Shown here: positions 54,046-64,000 of the stretch, in pieces
Layout of the letters: each line of letters begins with the position of its first letter
Numbering within the stretch: position 1 is the first letter of the stretch
Source of the DNA: Diphasiastrum complanatum
Taxonomy: Eukaryota; Streptophyta; Lycopodiopsida; Lycopodiales; Lycopodiaceae
DNA length: 64,000 nucleotides
Direction: 5' to 3'
Assembly (NCBI GenBank): GCA_029204225.1
Contig: CM055107.1
Coordinates: 11,079,028-11,143,027, forward strand
The notes under the pieces: generated by a model
Databases searched by the model: none
Told to the model about the DNA's origin: nothing
Seen by the model: only the letters and a program-made list of their open reading frames with translations
Position numbers and translations under genes: made by a program

Positions 54046-55235
54046 ATGACAAACATGGTTGAGTCCATTTTGAGTGAAAGTAACAAATTGGATGGGATTT
54101 CCAAAGCTTTGACCTTCATTAACTTGTCAGTGAAGGATCACATCATTACCCACATTTGTGATGCTGTTACACTCAGACAGGCATGGGATGTGCTAAAGGA
54201 GCAGTTCGAAACATCAAATCTGTCTAGGATCATGTTTCTGAAGTCAAAGCTGAATAGTGTTCGAATGGAACAAGGAGAGCACATTCAGACGTACATGACC
54301 AGAATCAAGACAATGAGGGATGAACTGCATTCTATTGGTGAGAACATACGTGATGTGGAGCTAGTGCACAATGCATTGTGCGGCATTGCAGAACCCTATC
54401 AGATGTTTGTGAGTGGAATAGCATCAAGAGAAAGATTGCCAACCTTTGACGAGCTCATAGGAATCTTGATGCAGGAAGAGCAACAACGAGAAATGGTGAA
54501 AGCTAGACGTCAAAATACTGACTATCAGGCACTTGCGACATGCCAAAAACAAGGCAAGGGCAAGGGCAAGGGCAAGAAGAAGTCTAAACAACAATTTGCC
54601 AAGACTCAGGAGGATGAGAGATCTTCCAGTAAGACCAAGAAGAAAGGCAAGTGCTTCCATTGTGGTAAAAAGGCCATTTCAAGAGTGAATGTCACAAATT
54701 CCTGGCGGAACAAGACAAGGGAGAACCAAAGCAAGCAGGTAACCTTGTCGATGAGGGTGAGATTAAAGACTCTAGCATATTCATATCTGCATTGTCATCT
54801 AATCAAGATGATCAAGCATGGTATATTGACTCGGGAGCCACAAGACACATGACAGGTAACAAGAATTGGTTCAATAGCTTAAAAGTGTTGGATAATGGAA
54901 CGTCTGTTTCACAAGCAAATGGTGATGTGTGCAAGATCAAGGGGATAGGCACCGTTTCAATCCAACTACCTGATGGCAAAAGTAGGATGATCAGGGGGGT
55001 ATTTTACGTACCAGGTTTGAGGAAAAATCTACTTTCTATTGGAGTCATTACTAATCAAAAGTTGAAAGTAGAATTTGCCCATGATCGTTGCTTTGTGAGA
55101 GGATGTGAACCAAAAGTTCAAAGTTATTGCGGATGGAGTAAGGGAGCCCAATACAAAATTGTACAGGTTGAATGCTACAATCAAGGGGCAACATGGACTC
55201 GTATTGTCCATTCCATCACAAATTGTATTGCGTAA
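54046..55235 (+). pseudogene. Copia gag-protease relic (element U)
   Basis: Gag begins at or before ATG 54,046 and includes NKLDGISKALTFINLSVKDH, AWDVLKEQFETSNLSRIMFL, KSKLNSVRMEQGEHIQTYMT and VELVHNALCGIAEPYQMFV, typical UBN2-type gag. A basic KGKGKGKGKKKSKQQ stretch leads into the zinc knuckle CFHCGKKGHF..EC, where one base is lost near 54,667, changing frame. The protease follows at 54,792-55,235 in the other frame: WYIDSGATRHMTGNKNWFNS, GIGTVSIQLPDGKSR and VFYVPGLRKNLLSIG. Only one frameshift separates gag and protease. After ITNQKLKVEFAHDRCFVRG the Copia reading fades. The right copy of the flanking repeat follows. Confidence 0.88.
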
Positions 55236-55378
55236 TCTTACGCAAACACGAATTATCTGAAGCCAGTTTGCGTAATCTGTTACCCCGAACTCTTAGAATT
55301 GTCTTCTAAGAGTTCGGGGTTTACGGCGGGTTGAAGACGGAAGGAGAAGCACTAATGCGGAGAGTTTAGCACACAGCC
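55231..55378 (+). repeat. Direct repeat with hairpins, right copy
   Basis: This includes TTGCGTAATCTTACGCAA (8-bp arms, 2-nt loop, near 55,238) and a perfect 16-bp stem, 55,283-55,298 with 55,304-55,319 (5-nt loop TTGTC). From 55,266 it matches 53,236-53,360. It may be the start of a 3' LTR (TGTATTGCGTAATC), which would make 53,236-55,378 a gag-protease-only element. Confidence 0.65.
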
Positions 55379-56350
55379 CATGTCTCTAAACAAAATAAAA
55401 AAATGGAGTCAAAGATTCATTTCGGCTACTCAGAGGATAAGGCCTCTGGCACTCTTCAAAATCTTGACAATTTAACCCTATCACAAGGGCTTCCTAAACT
55501 TTCATAAATTATTTATGCCTGCATTTAAAAAGTATAACTGTTAAAAATCCAACAAAATCATGAAATGGTGGGGCAAGAAACCAAGTTTGACACATGTGCG
55601 CATTTTTGGATGTGAAGAAAGAAAAGAAAGAAGCTAGATGAAAAGGTGGACCAGGGATTCCTCGTAGGATATGATGTTCACTCATCATACTACAAGATCT
55701 ATATGCTTGACAGTAGATAGATCAAGACTGTCAGAGACGTCAGATTTGATGAGTCAAAGACAATGGTTGACGGAGATCCAGTTGGCTACGAAATCTTGAC
55801 CATAGGCTACTATGACCTGCCAACATCCATGGAGGGAGCGGACTTTGAGCACCCTAAACAAGATGCTCAAATTTTAGATGGACAGAGTGACTGTTCAGAT
55901 GACAAGCAACAAGGCGCACATCCTGTACCCAGGACACCTGCTACTCACTACAATTCAGCATGTTGTCAACAAAGGCAAGGCCATTGATCTGACTGCGAAC
56001 TCTCCAAGAAGATCCACAAGGGAAAGAAGAACATCTGTTAGATTTGTACCTGATAGCTCAGCCTTTTGTTTTGAAGGAATTCTATGGATTCGGAGGAGAA
56101 CCTCAAACATATGAGGAAGCTATCAGTTGTCCAGATAAGGACAAGTGGATTAAAGTGATGGAAGATGAGATGAATTCCATGGAGCAGAACAATGTTTGGA
56201 ATCTGGAGCCATTACCAGCAGACAAGAAGACTGTAAAATGAAAATGGATTTTCAAATACAAGTATGGACCTGATGGCAACATATCAAAATACAAGGCCAG
56301 ATTGGTGGCGAAGGGTTTCAAATATTGTCTGAAACCATTGGGGCTAGCCA
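55379..56350 (+). pseudogene. Copia integrase C-terminus and RT start (element V)
   Basis: From about 55,570 it reads KPSLTHVRIFGCE, DEKVDQGFLVGYDVHSSYYK, IKTVRDVRFDESKTMVDGDP, then a polar linker with one frameshift near 55,980. RT opens with EPQTYEEAISCPDKDKWIKV, MEDEMNSMEQNNVWNLEPLP, a stop at 56,239, KWIFKYKYGPDGN and [10 protein letters not shown]. It ends at 56,350. This is the lineage also seen at 1-988 and 57,955-58,960. The 55,379-55,560 part has no clear coding. Confidence 0.83.
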
Positions 56351-56942
56351 TATGATAGGAATATAACTAGTGTTACGCCTTTCTATCAAAGAACTTATGC
56401 TTAGCATATGGGACACTTTTTATTCAAATATCAATTTTTTCCATAAAAGCCATTCATTTTTCATGTTTCCTTTTTCACATATAAATCAAAACAATCTACT
56501 TTCCAATCCCAAGCTATCAATATCACAATTTTGACAAAAAAAAATGATCTTAATGATGAGTAAATGCAAAATGCTTTGGAATGGACCAAAATCTCTCTTA
56601 GGAGGTCTCTCAAACACCTGAGAAGAACCTAAATCAACTCCAAAATCTTCAATCCTTCTATCTCTCCAATGCTTGAATGCTACTATTGACTCCAAAACTC
56701 GCCTTGAATCAAATATAAAAGGGCAAGCAAAACTTTCTAATTTGATCTTGTAGATAAGAAATGATTAGAACCTGGTCTTAGAATCCTAAACACATTTGAA
56801 TCAGATCCTACAAGAACTCAATCTGATCAATAATGAAGATACTAATCATAAATAATCATAAAGATCAATTAATGCCTTGAATTGATCAAAATCTATGATG
56901 CTAGTGAATCAAATTGCAAGAATTTAGCTCATTTCATAACAA
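56351..56942 (-). other. Leader of a minus-strand Copia element
   Basis: This lies on the internal side of the PBS at 56,943-56,955, so it reads as leader on the minus strand. No gag start is preserved. A minus-strand open frame at 56,486-56,695 has no Copia motif. Confidence 0.45.
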
Positions 56943-57335
56943 GGCCCTAATACCATGTTGAAAATGCAGCAAAAAGACTCTAATAAGCCTTTGAAATGAT
57001 GGAGGAAGCACCTTGAATGGATCCAATTGAGATCCTATAGCAAAAACACCAACTGTTTTAGTGTTTCTAGCTTCACCTTGGCTTGAACTCCACTTGAAGG
57101 CTCAAATTCATGCAATTCCCTTCACACTTGTGAAAGTACAGACTGCCATAGGAATAGTACAGTGTTCGAACTTCCAAATCAATCTCACAATTACAAAGTA
57201 CTCAACACAAATAACAAATATCAAGCATCTAGATCACCAACAACATTGGTAGATGGAAAACCAATTTTTTAGTCATAAATTGATGGAGAAACAATCACAC
57301 ATGTATACGTTAATAGCTTGGATGTGAGCATTTTA
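56943..57335 (-). repeat. PBS and 5' LTR of a Copia element related to M
   Basis: GGCCCTAATACCA (56,943-56,955) is a PBS reverse complement with two changes. The LTR then reads TGTTGAAAATGCAGCAAAA, GATGGAGGAAGCACCT, CTTGGCTTGAACTCCA, TTCACACTTGTGAAAGTACAG and AGCTTGGATGTGAGCATTTTAGGG, collinear with 37,724-38,130. It is broken near 57,335 where a less AT-rich segment begins. Confidence 0.8.
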
Positions 57336-57925
57336 GGGTTTCTCTGTACTTTTCATAATCGGAGGGAGAAACATCTCCTCGATGCATCCTTCGACCCCCT
57401 TCCATATGCGCCCCCATCTCAATATGTGATCTTGTTGATGCTCATCGTGCAAGAGATCACCGCCCTTTGCACGGATGGCTACCTTGCATTTTTTACTACT
57501 GTAGGCCTAGCCAACATGCAAGTGCCCCTCACACAAGACAATTCTATGGTCCAGAGGACCTTCACCACCTTTGACACTGTCCACTTCTTAGTCACCCACA
57601 AGGGACATAATTATGACATCCTCCTTGATCCAACACTGGTTTTCTTGGCGCTCAACCTTTCCCACACCACCAACCTGCCGCTAATATGCACCCTTACCAA
57701 ATACAAAATCTCAATATTTTTCCTCCTTGATCAAGATGAAATCAAAACCAAGACAAATGATGGATATCTGATCTCGTAGATTAGAAATTCCAACCTCCGA
57801 GAGGTGATAGACTTTCTATCTACCACCATCCTCGTGAGTTCACATCACCCACTTCGTGTATCCAAGTTGATTGTAGTCATGGTGACCATGATGGACAGAC
57901 ACAACACCATTTATGATGACTCTTA
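57336..57925 (+). CDS. G+C-richer coding-like island of unknown origin
   Basis: A plus-strand frame is open from about 57,318 to 57,779, and after one TAG continues to 57,925. The product includes VILLMLIVQEITALCTDGYL, QVPLTQDNSMVQRTFTTFDT, HNYDILLDPTLVFLALNLSH and, after the stop, LREVIDFLSTTILVSSHH. Third codon positions are often C or G, unlike neighbouring Copia relics, and the block is free of Copia motifs. The first 13 codons belong to the LTR. It may be a captured host exon or a fragment of another mobile element. No family recognised. Confidence 0.35.
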
Positions 57926-57954
57926 GTTTCTTCAACTCCCTCTCAAAGCTGGCA

Positions 57955-58960
57955 TTTTTCTAATTCCTAGGCTTGCACACTACTTGTTTTGTCAAGAGGC
58001 TTTGTGAAAATATCAGCCACCATCTGCTTCATTGGAAAAAACTCGATCTTCAGTTTGTCTCTCTCAACCAGATCTCTTATCAGATGATATCTGATAGCAA
58101 TGTGTTTCGTCCTGGAATGAAACATTGGATCCTTCATCAGATGAATGGCAGATGTGTTATCCATGAATAGTAGCAGTGGCTCATTGGAGTCCTCTCCCGG
58201 TCCGTCAAGGAACTGCTTGAGCCATGTAAGCTTGTTTGCCATCTTGGCTGTTGCAACGTACTCTGCTTTGTAGGATGATTGCGCAGTTATGGTCTGCTTC
58301 CTGCTGATCCATATCACAACTGCACTGGCTGCTATTGTGCATCCTCCCGAGACGCTTTTGCAGTCATCTTTAGGGACGCCCAACTTGGATCACTGTAGAA
58401 TTTGATTTGGAATCCTTCACGCTGATGGAAACACAGCCCATACTCTTTCGTCTGTTGAAGGTATTGCAGAATTCTTTTGGCTATCTTCGAGTGCGTAGGG
58501 CCTGATAGAGGCTATCATGGAACCCGTCATTCAGGCGGTTGCACATCTATTGAATAACTTTCTGGTTATTTCAACATTTCGCAAAGATAGAATCTAGTCT
58601 AAGCTGTTGAGTCAGATAGTGAAATCCTTTTTGGAATTCTCTGGTCCCTCAGTTGTGCCATACAACTGGCATAGCTTCCTCATTCGAAAACTAACCAACT
58701 CCATCAAACCCAATAACCGTGAGCAAATCGCAGCAGGCCCCCTGTTGTGTAACTTTGGCTACGCACTTCTCGTGGATATTGAATTGGCTCATTCTGAAAA
58801 CTGCATAAGCAATGTCAGCGCATGTATTATCTGCCAAGTACATGAGTGATTTGATCAGCCTCCTGTAGGGCACATTCTGCATGGCTTCCTGCTCTTCTGC
58901 ATTCTGCGGGCAGTCCTGTTTCGTCAGAATTGTTCCACTTCAAAAATGCAACAGTCAAGG
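57955..58960 (-). pseudogene. Copia RNase H and RT C-terminal relic (element Y)
   Basis: Minus-strand reading from 58,960: LTKQDCPQNAEEQEAMQNVP, YRRLIKSLMYLADNTCADIA and YAVFRMSQFN. Then about 200 bases of broken sequence follow, and then ILQYLQQTKEYGLCFHQREG and FYSDPSWASLK. The RNase H ORF 58,383-57,967 is open: SGGCTIAASAVVIWISRKQT, SSYKAEYVATAKMANKLTWL, LLFMDNTSAIHLMKDPMFHS, KHIAIRYHLIRDLVERDKLK and VADIFTKPLD. The D, E, D positions of RNase H are kept. The element belongs to the same lineage as 1-988. No LTR was found adjacent. Confidence 0.88.
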
Positions 58961-60234
58961 GAAAACAACAAGAAAAAACTAAGAAAAACATGCTAAGGCT
59001 TTTAAGGATAGAAACTCTTAGTTTCTTCACTTAGATGCTTTTAAAAGAGCTAGGAACCTTCACCGACCAACTTTTTTTTGGGAAATAACCTTTTCCGAAC
59101 TTTCTAAGGCCAAAAAGCAAGAGAAACTAGTCACTAGAAAATCGACGAAGGTTGGCAACAAGTGTGTTGTTTCTATTTCTGGTGTCTTTGAACCTTCGTC
59201 AAAACTTGTACACACTTAACTAACCTTCGCCAACTTCAATAATTTCCTTCATGGTCATAATGAAGCTGAATGAGAGTTGTTTGTGTTGGATTTATTTCCT
59301 CTATTTCTCCTAAATCCCATGTTAATCTAGTTCCATTCATAATGCTACAGTTGTACATGCATTGTTGCACAATATGTAGAAGTACTCTAATAACGAAGAC
59401 AGGCAAGAGAATGGCAGTCCGACTTATCGAGTTCACCCGACTTATCGGGGAAACCCAACTTGGTCAACTTATTGGGCAGCACAACTTATCGACTCAACCA
59501 ACTACCGTCGGGGACCATCAAACGACTATCCTGACTATTTTGGTAGCGACACACTCGACTCCAAATAGTTGAAGCCTTCTCACACCCACTTCTTATACTA
59601 TGCAACAATGACAACAACAACCCCAATCTATCCCAGACGGCGCAATGGCTCCATGCCACCTTCTTGTACATACATCTGCACAAATGTAAATTGTATATAG
59701 TTGATCATTCTAATCAATTAATAATGCATGTATCAAATGCCAATTGATGCCAGACGAAATAAACTGATTCCACATATGCTCGAGCACCTATAGATGTTGA
59801 GACGACAACTTATCAGAGACAGACACAGTAGATGCTTTCAAGCATTGATTCTTTTAGACTGATTGTCGATATAAGCTCATAGTTGCAACAAATCATAGTT
59901 AGCTTTGCGAGCATGCGGTTTTGCCCGTTATTGATTTGTGCTCATTAGCATCATCTGACTTGTATTTCTGTACATTCGATCTAAATAAATTATTGTCTGA
60001 TTTTGTGTTCAGATTTTGTCAGTGTTGCATGATTTTCGCTTTCTGTCTGACCTCGAATCGCTTTGTTTGATTGTCTACTCTTTCACTTCTGCAATCGAAC
60101 TTTGTTTTGTGTTCGCCTATTGTTGTACTAGTACACGCACCGAGGGAATCAGCCGACCACTGCTTTCGCGCAGTAGTAGGATCATTCCGATCCGATTGCT
60201 CGGCATGTCCGTCCACCACGGTCATTCTCCAGCA
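58961..60234 (+). repeat. Candidate Copia LTR ending at a PBS, left limit unknown
   Basis: The right end is firm: TTCTCCAGCA followed at once by a perfect PBS. Upstream, 59,417-59,495 has four to five copies of a CCGACTTATCGRG-like unit. The stretch 59,980-60,234 is less AT-rich. The left limit is unknown; the LTR is probably only the last several hundred bases. No gene in 58,961-59,900. Confidence 0.45.
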
Positions 60235-60246
60235 TGGTATCAGAGC
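60235..60246 (+). other. Primer-binding site, TGGTATCAGAGC
   Basis: A perfect initiator-tRNA PBS with no spacer after the LTR CA end. The element downstream is broken: a short plus-strand start (MDTQGKAENCKILLNAQ, about 60,388) is followed by unrelated sequence. Confidence 0.85.
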
Positions 60247-60469
60247 TATTGTCATAGCTTGATAAGCTTCCCACAAAACCTAGTTCTATAATCCGATAGA
60301 ACAATTTTTTTTTTTTTTCTGTAAATGCATTAGATTTTCACTCTTAAGTCATTGATAGTTATCACTATCACTTAGACTAACATCCACATGGATACCCAAG
60401 GGAAAGCAGAGAATTGTAAGATACTTTTAAATGCCCAAACAGGATCACCTATGGTGGTCTCCTCACAAC

Positions 60470-61000
60470 CTTTGTCATAGCCCACCTAGAGAATCTAGGC
60501 ATCCAATCCCCTCTTTGGTTTACCCAACCAGCTGTTCCATCCAAACCACCCTCTAAAGACATGATCACGCAACTGAAGGCTAGCCAAAAGTTGCCAATCT
60601 TCACTGTTTTTTCTACCCCATCTCACATCCGTGTACATACCAGCCTTAGTCGCACCAGCCCTAGGCACTGCTCCTCCTTCCTCAATATCACATCTATGAC
60701 CCCTAGCCCCATCTGTCCAACTGTCATTTCACTGATTCCGTTGACAGTTGCGACATTCACCTCTTCCCCCATCACAACTTTGGCCATTGCCACGTCCCCC
60801 TCAATCACCATTACCCTTCTGCTCACCTCCTCCCCTATTCGCCCAACCATTACTCCCACCATAACTGCCATCATCACCATCTCTACCACCACCATTCTTG
60901 TACTCACCACTATTTCCATGACCACACCACTCCCTCCACCTATCATAACCATGCCACTTGGGATACTCAGGTGTTGGATTGCTAGACATCCTTAACAGGC
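60470..61000 (-). pseudogene. Glycine-rich minus-strand coding-like segment
   Basis: Minus strand from 60,989: MSSNPTPEYPKWHGYDRW, then GGGRDGDDGSYGGSNG and NRGGGEQKGNGD. After a stop, GGRGNGQSCDGGRGECRNC follows in the same frame. Glycine/arginine-rich stretches of this type occur in gag nucleocapsid regions and in RNA-binding proteins. The plus strand appears as a C+A+T-rich run, so composition alone could produce it. Identity uncertain. Confidence 0.3.
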
Positions 61001-61108
61001 CTACAACAACAACTCCACCAGTTGCTCACTAAAAGATCTACTGAGAAATCTCGCGGCCAACTAGTGGCAGGGCAAATGCTGCAAGCCTTAACTGATCAGA
61101 TCTCGCAG

Positions 61109-61760
<652 letters not shown>

Positions 61761-62480
61761 TACGTAAGCAAACCGAAATCTATGCTTTTCCAAGAGAGTA
61801 TTTATTTATTTATTTTATTATTTATTATTTTATTTCTATTTAGTTTTATCTTCTCTTTTATTTAGTTTTATCTTCTCGGTCAACGAGGACATTTTCTTAT
61901 TTGAGGGAAAGGAGAGGCTTTATATGAGTAGGATTTTTTTTAAAGGATTTTTTATTTTATTGATTAAGGTCAAATCCATGTTCTTAAGATGAAGTATCAA
62001 AATTCACGAATCGAAAAATATTATGCTAAGTATTGAAATTTTATGGATCGAAATATTTTTAGATCCGATCCAATCCCACCGATCCAATCCGATCCTAAGT
62101 TGGACATGTCTGAATAAAATTGATTCCTTAAATTTTTTTACCCATATATTATTTTAAAGATTTTTCGATCCTTCATATTTTTTGTGACCCTTCCAATTGA
62201 TGGTTGTTGAACACCTATCGCTAACGTTCCTGTTATAATAACCGTCGGGAACATTAGCTGTCCTCATTGATGTCACCCAAATTAAGAGCAATTAACACCT
62301 CTTTTACTTGTCACTTTTCATCACCGTCCTTGCTACTATTGCCATAGCGCATTTGTGAGCAATCTTCTAATTTTCTCCTTCAAAGTGTTTTTCTTTGAAT
62401 TTACAATAGAATTGTGGATTCTTCATCTTTTCTTTACAAGAAAATGGCGGCTAACCATGTGTGAAAAACCAGAGCGGAGA
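61761..62480 (+). repeat. AT-rich region, probable Gypsy 3' LTR
   Basis: It follows the integrase end. The purine tract GAGGGAAAGGAGAGG (about 61,902-61,916) resembles a polypurine tract, so an LTR could begin just after it. It contains a duplicated TTTAGTTTTATCTTCTC (near 61,840 and 61,862) and a GATCCGATCCAATCC cluster (62,055-62,095). The right limit is not determined. Confidence 0.45.
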
Positions 62481-64000
62481 TTCCAAACACATAATGGAAT
62501 ATGGGTGCAGAGCTGTACTACAATTTAGTATAGATATCTGCAACGAAATGGCAAATGGAATCCGAATCAGAGAGAGCGTATGCTATTTTTCATTTTTCGG
62601 TATGTAATCGTACTATTGAGCTTACAAGAGATGAATATGCAAAATGCTTCAGATTGCCTACCTAGGGCTCAGTGAAGAAAGCAAAGAAGATAATGAACTC
62701 TACTCTTCTTGACGAATAATTCGATTTGTCAGAAGGAGAAGACTCTATTTACCAAGAAACGAAAGGCTACAAGGTTAGCTTTTGAAGAATGCCGCATCCA
62801 TAGGATTTGTAAAGTGGATGTGTGACATGGTGTTTGGCGCAGACAAGAATGCTACTATTTCTGCTTCCAACTTTGGATAGCTGTTGCAACCTTATGAAGA
62901 AGAACTGGTGGATTTGGCCAAAGTCTCTTATCAAATTTTTTTAAAAGCGTTAAAGAAATCTCAGCACATCATACTATGGGGAGCGCAACTTAGTCATTTG
63001 GCTCCTCATTTGGAACTATTGAATGAAGGTCAGATTGGAATCATTACAAGAATAATTACATGCACCGTAAGCCATATGATAGAATATCTTGAGGAGACAA
63101 GTGAGACCCGACAAGCTGCGGAGACAAGTGGAACCATGACAGATGAAGAACATAATTTTGATATCGATACGATGCAGATGCGTGATTCGCAATCGTTGAT
63201 GGATCATATGATGTAGGAAAAACATGCAATCGACATGGCTAGAGATGTGCATACTATGGAAAGTCCTAACAAAATACACGTCCTGCTGGATAAAGATGAG
63301 CCTACAACTCAAAACCCTAATTTGGGAAAGAAAGTTGTGGAGGAAGATATTGAAGATTTGGCTTATGAGGAAGCTTATCCACGTTTTGAAAAAGTTCAAA
63401 AGGGCAAAAAATAAGTCATCTGCTGAGAAAAGCGTTAAAATTTGATCTGACTGACTTAGCCTCTACTGCAATTTTTCCAATGTTGCAATCTTTTCTGAAC
63501 AATACTGAAAGTTTGATAGAACATGTTAAAAGTAGCGAATAGGAAAGGAATGTAGTTAGCAGACTACGGGGTTGAGTGGAAGAACAAAAAAAATCAATTG
63601 TCAAGTTATCTGTTGATGCTGCTAAGGTGCCAGAATTACTGCTGCTATAAAAATGAAGGATGACCAAATAGAAGATTTGAAAAAGACAAATGAACTACAG
63701 CTGTAGCTATTAATGCAGAAGGACTTGTAGCTGGTTCAACTTCAGCGGGATATCGAAGACCTGTGCGCAGATGTGGCAAATAAGAAGAATCAGATTCTAA
63801 GAGAGCAGAGCGATAACTTTCCTATGAAGAATCAAAAGTTGAAACTGAGTTAGATGATGCTAAGCTGAAACTAATGGTAGCTCAATCTTACCAGTCTGAG
63901 CGTCTACAATACAAGACAGAGTTACTGCAAATTCAGCTGGATCACCAAAGTTTGAAAGCTTTGTAGATACTCTGACTACATAGAAAAGATCCGTGATAGT
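62481..64000 (+). pseudogene. Gag-like then coiled-coil coding relic, runs off the window
   Basis: Readable pieces are MESESERAYAIFHFSVCN, ELTRDEYAKCFRLPT, KKAKKIMNSTLLDE (62,545-62,720) and an open segment 62,884-63,216 (MQPYEEELVDLAKVSYQIFL). After one TAG this continues to 63,413 (NLGKKVVEEDIEDLAYEEAY). From 63,430 a helical, charged coiled coil is spread over several frames (QSFLNNTESLIEHVKS, DIEDLCADVANKKNQI, QSYQSERLQYKTELLQIQL). Many stops and shifts are present. Position after a probable Gypsy LTR suggests a gag-type or accessory protein of a large retroelement, but no named domain is seen. Confidence 0.42.

Noticed and set aside
60623-60952. 109-codon minus-strand frame rich in V, M and G
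   Set aside because: It overlaps the glycine-rich frame in another register. The Val/Met-rich reading is a shadow of the same biased sequence.

Overview
This window looks like nuclear DNA of a land plant. It is AT-rich and packed with decayed LTR retrotransposons, mostly Ty1/Copia with some Ty3/Gypsy. Supporting signs are initiator-methionine tRNA primer-binding sites (TGGTATCAGAGC), plant-type gag/protease/integrase/RT/RNase H relics on both strands, plant-like introns, and CT/GA microsatellites. I see no bacterial or organellar gene cluster. The species cannot be named from the sequence alone.

Layout. 1-988: Copia RT relic (-). 4.3-6.4 kb: old gag-only LTR element (+). 7.3-10.4 kb: a spliced gene (-) of unknown function, with four mutually phased introns, probably the only host gene here. 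12.6-14.6 kb (+) and 18.2-19.64 kb (-): two inverted, decayed copies of an intron-containing transposase-like gene. 14,878-15,163: a MITE with 23-bp terminal inverted repeats. 15.9-18.3 kb: two divergent coding-like segments flanking a roughly 460-bp tandem duplication rich in ACGT-core boxes. 19.8-22.1 kb: Copia LTR/PBS and an RT-RNase H relic. 22,317-26,536 and 26,537-30.9 kb: two adjoining Copia elements with recognisable LTRs. 31.7-34.8 kb: Copia LTRs and a Gypsy 3' end, duplicated at 49.7-52.0 kb. 34,955-37.7 kb: inverted and order-scrambled Copia pieces.

38,247-42,806 is the best-preserved mobile element. It has two LTRs of about 0.7 kb, a PBS, a polypurine tract, a perfect 5-bp target duplication (CATCC) and one open 726-codon gag-protease ORF ending in a scrambled integrase-derived tail. 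It has no RT or RNase H, so it is non-autonomous, and it is nested in the 3' LTR of another Copia element. 43.3-44.5 kb: a roughly 190-bp tandem repeat, then an 0.8-kb pyrimidine-rich minisatellite. 44.5-46.4 kb: a Copia ORF with a Gypsy-like front end and a foreign tail. 46.6-48.4 kb: Gypsy protease/RT relic. 49-59 kb: more Copia fragments on both strands. 60.2-64 kb: an LTR/PBS end, a GA microsatellite, a Gypsy integrase end and a coiled-coil gag-like relic.

Almost every coding remnant carries stops or frameshifts; the 726-codon ORF is the conspicuous exception. Several unrelated LTRs share a CACAYGTGTG palindrome near GTAC motifs. All family assignments rest on motifs read by eye. No database or alignment was run.
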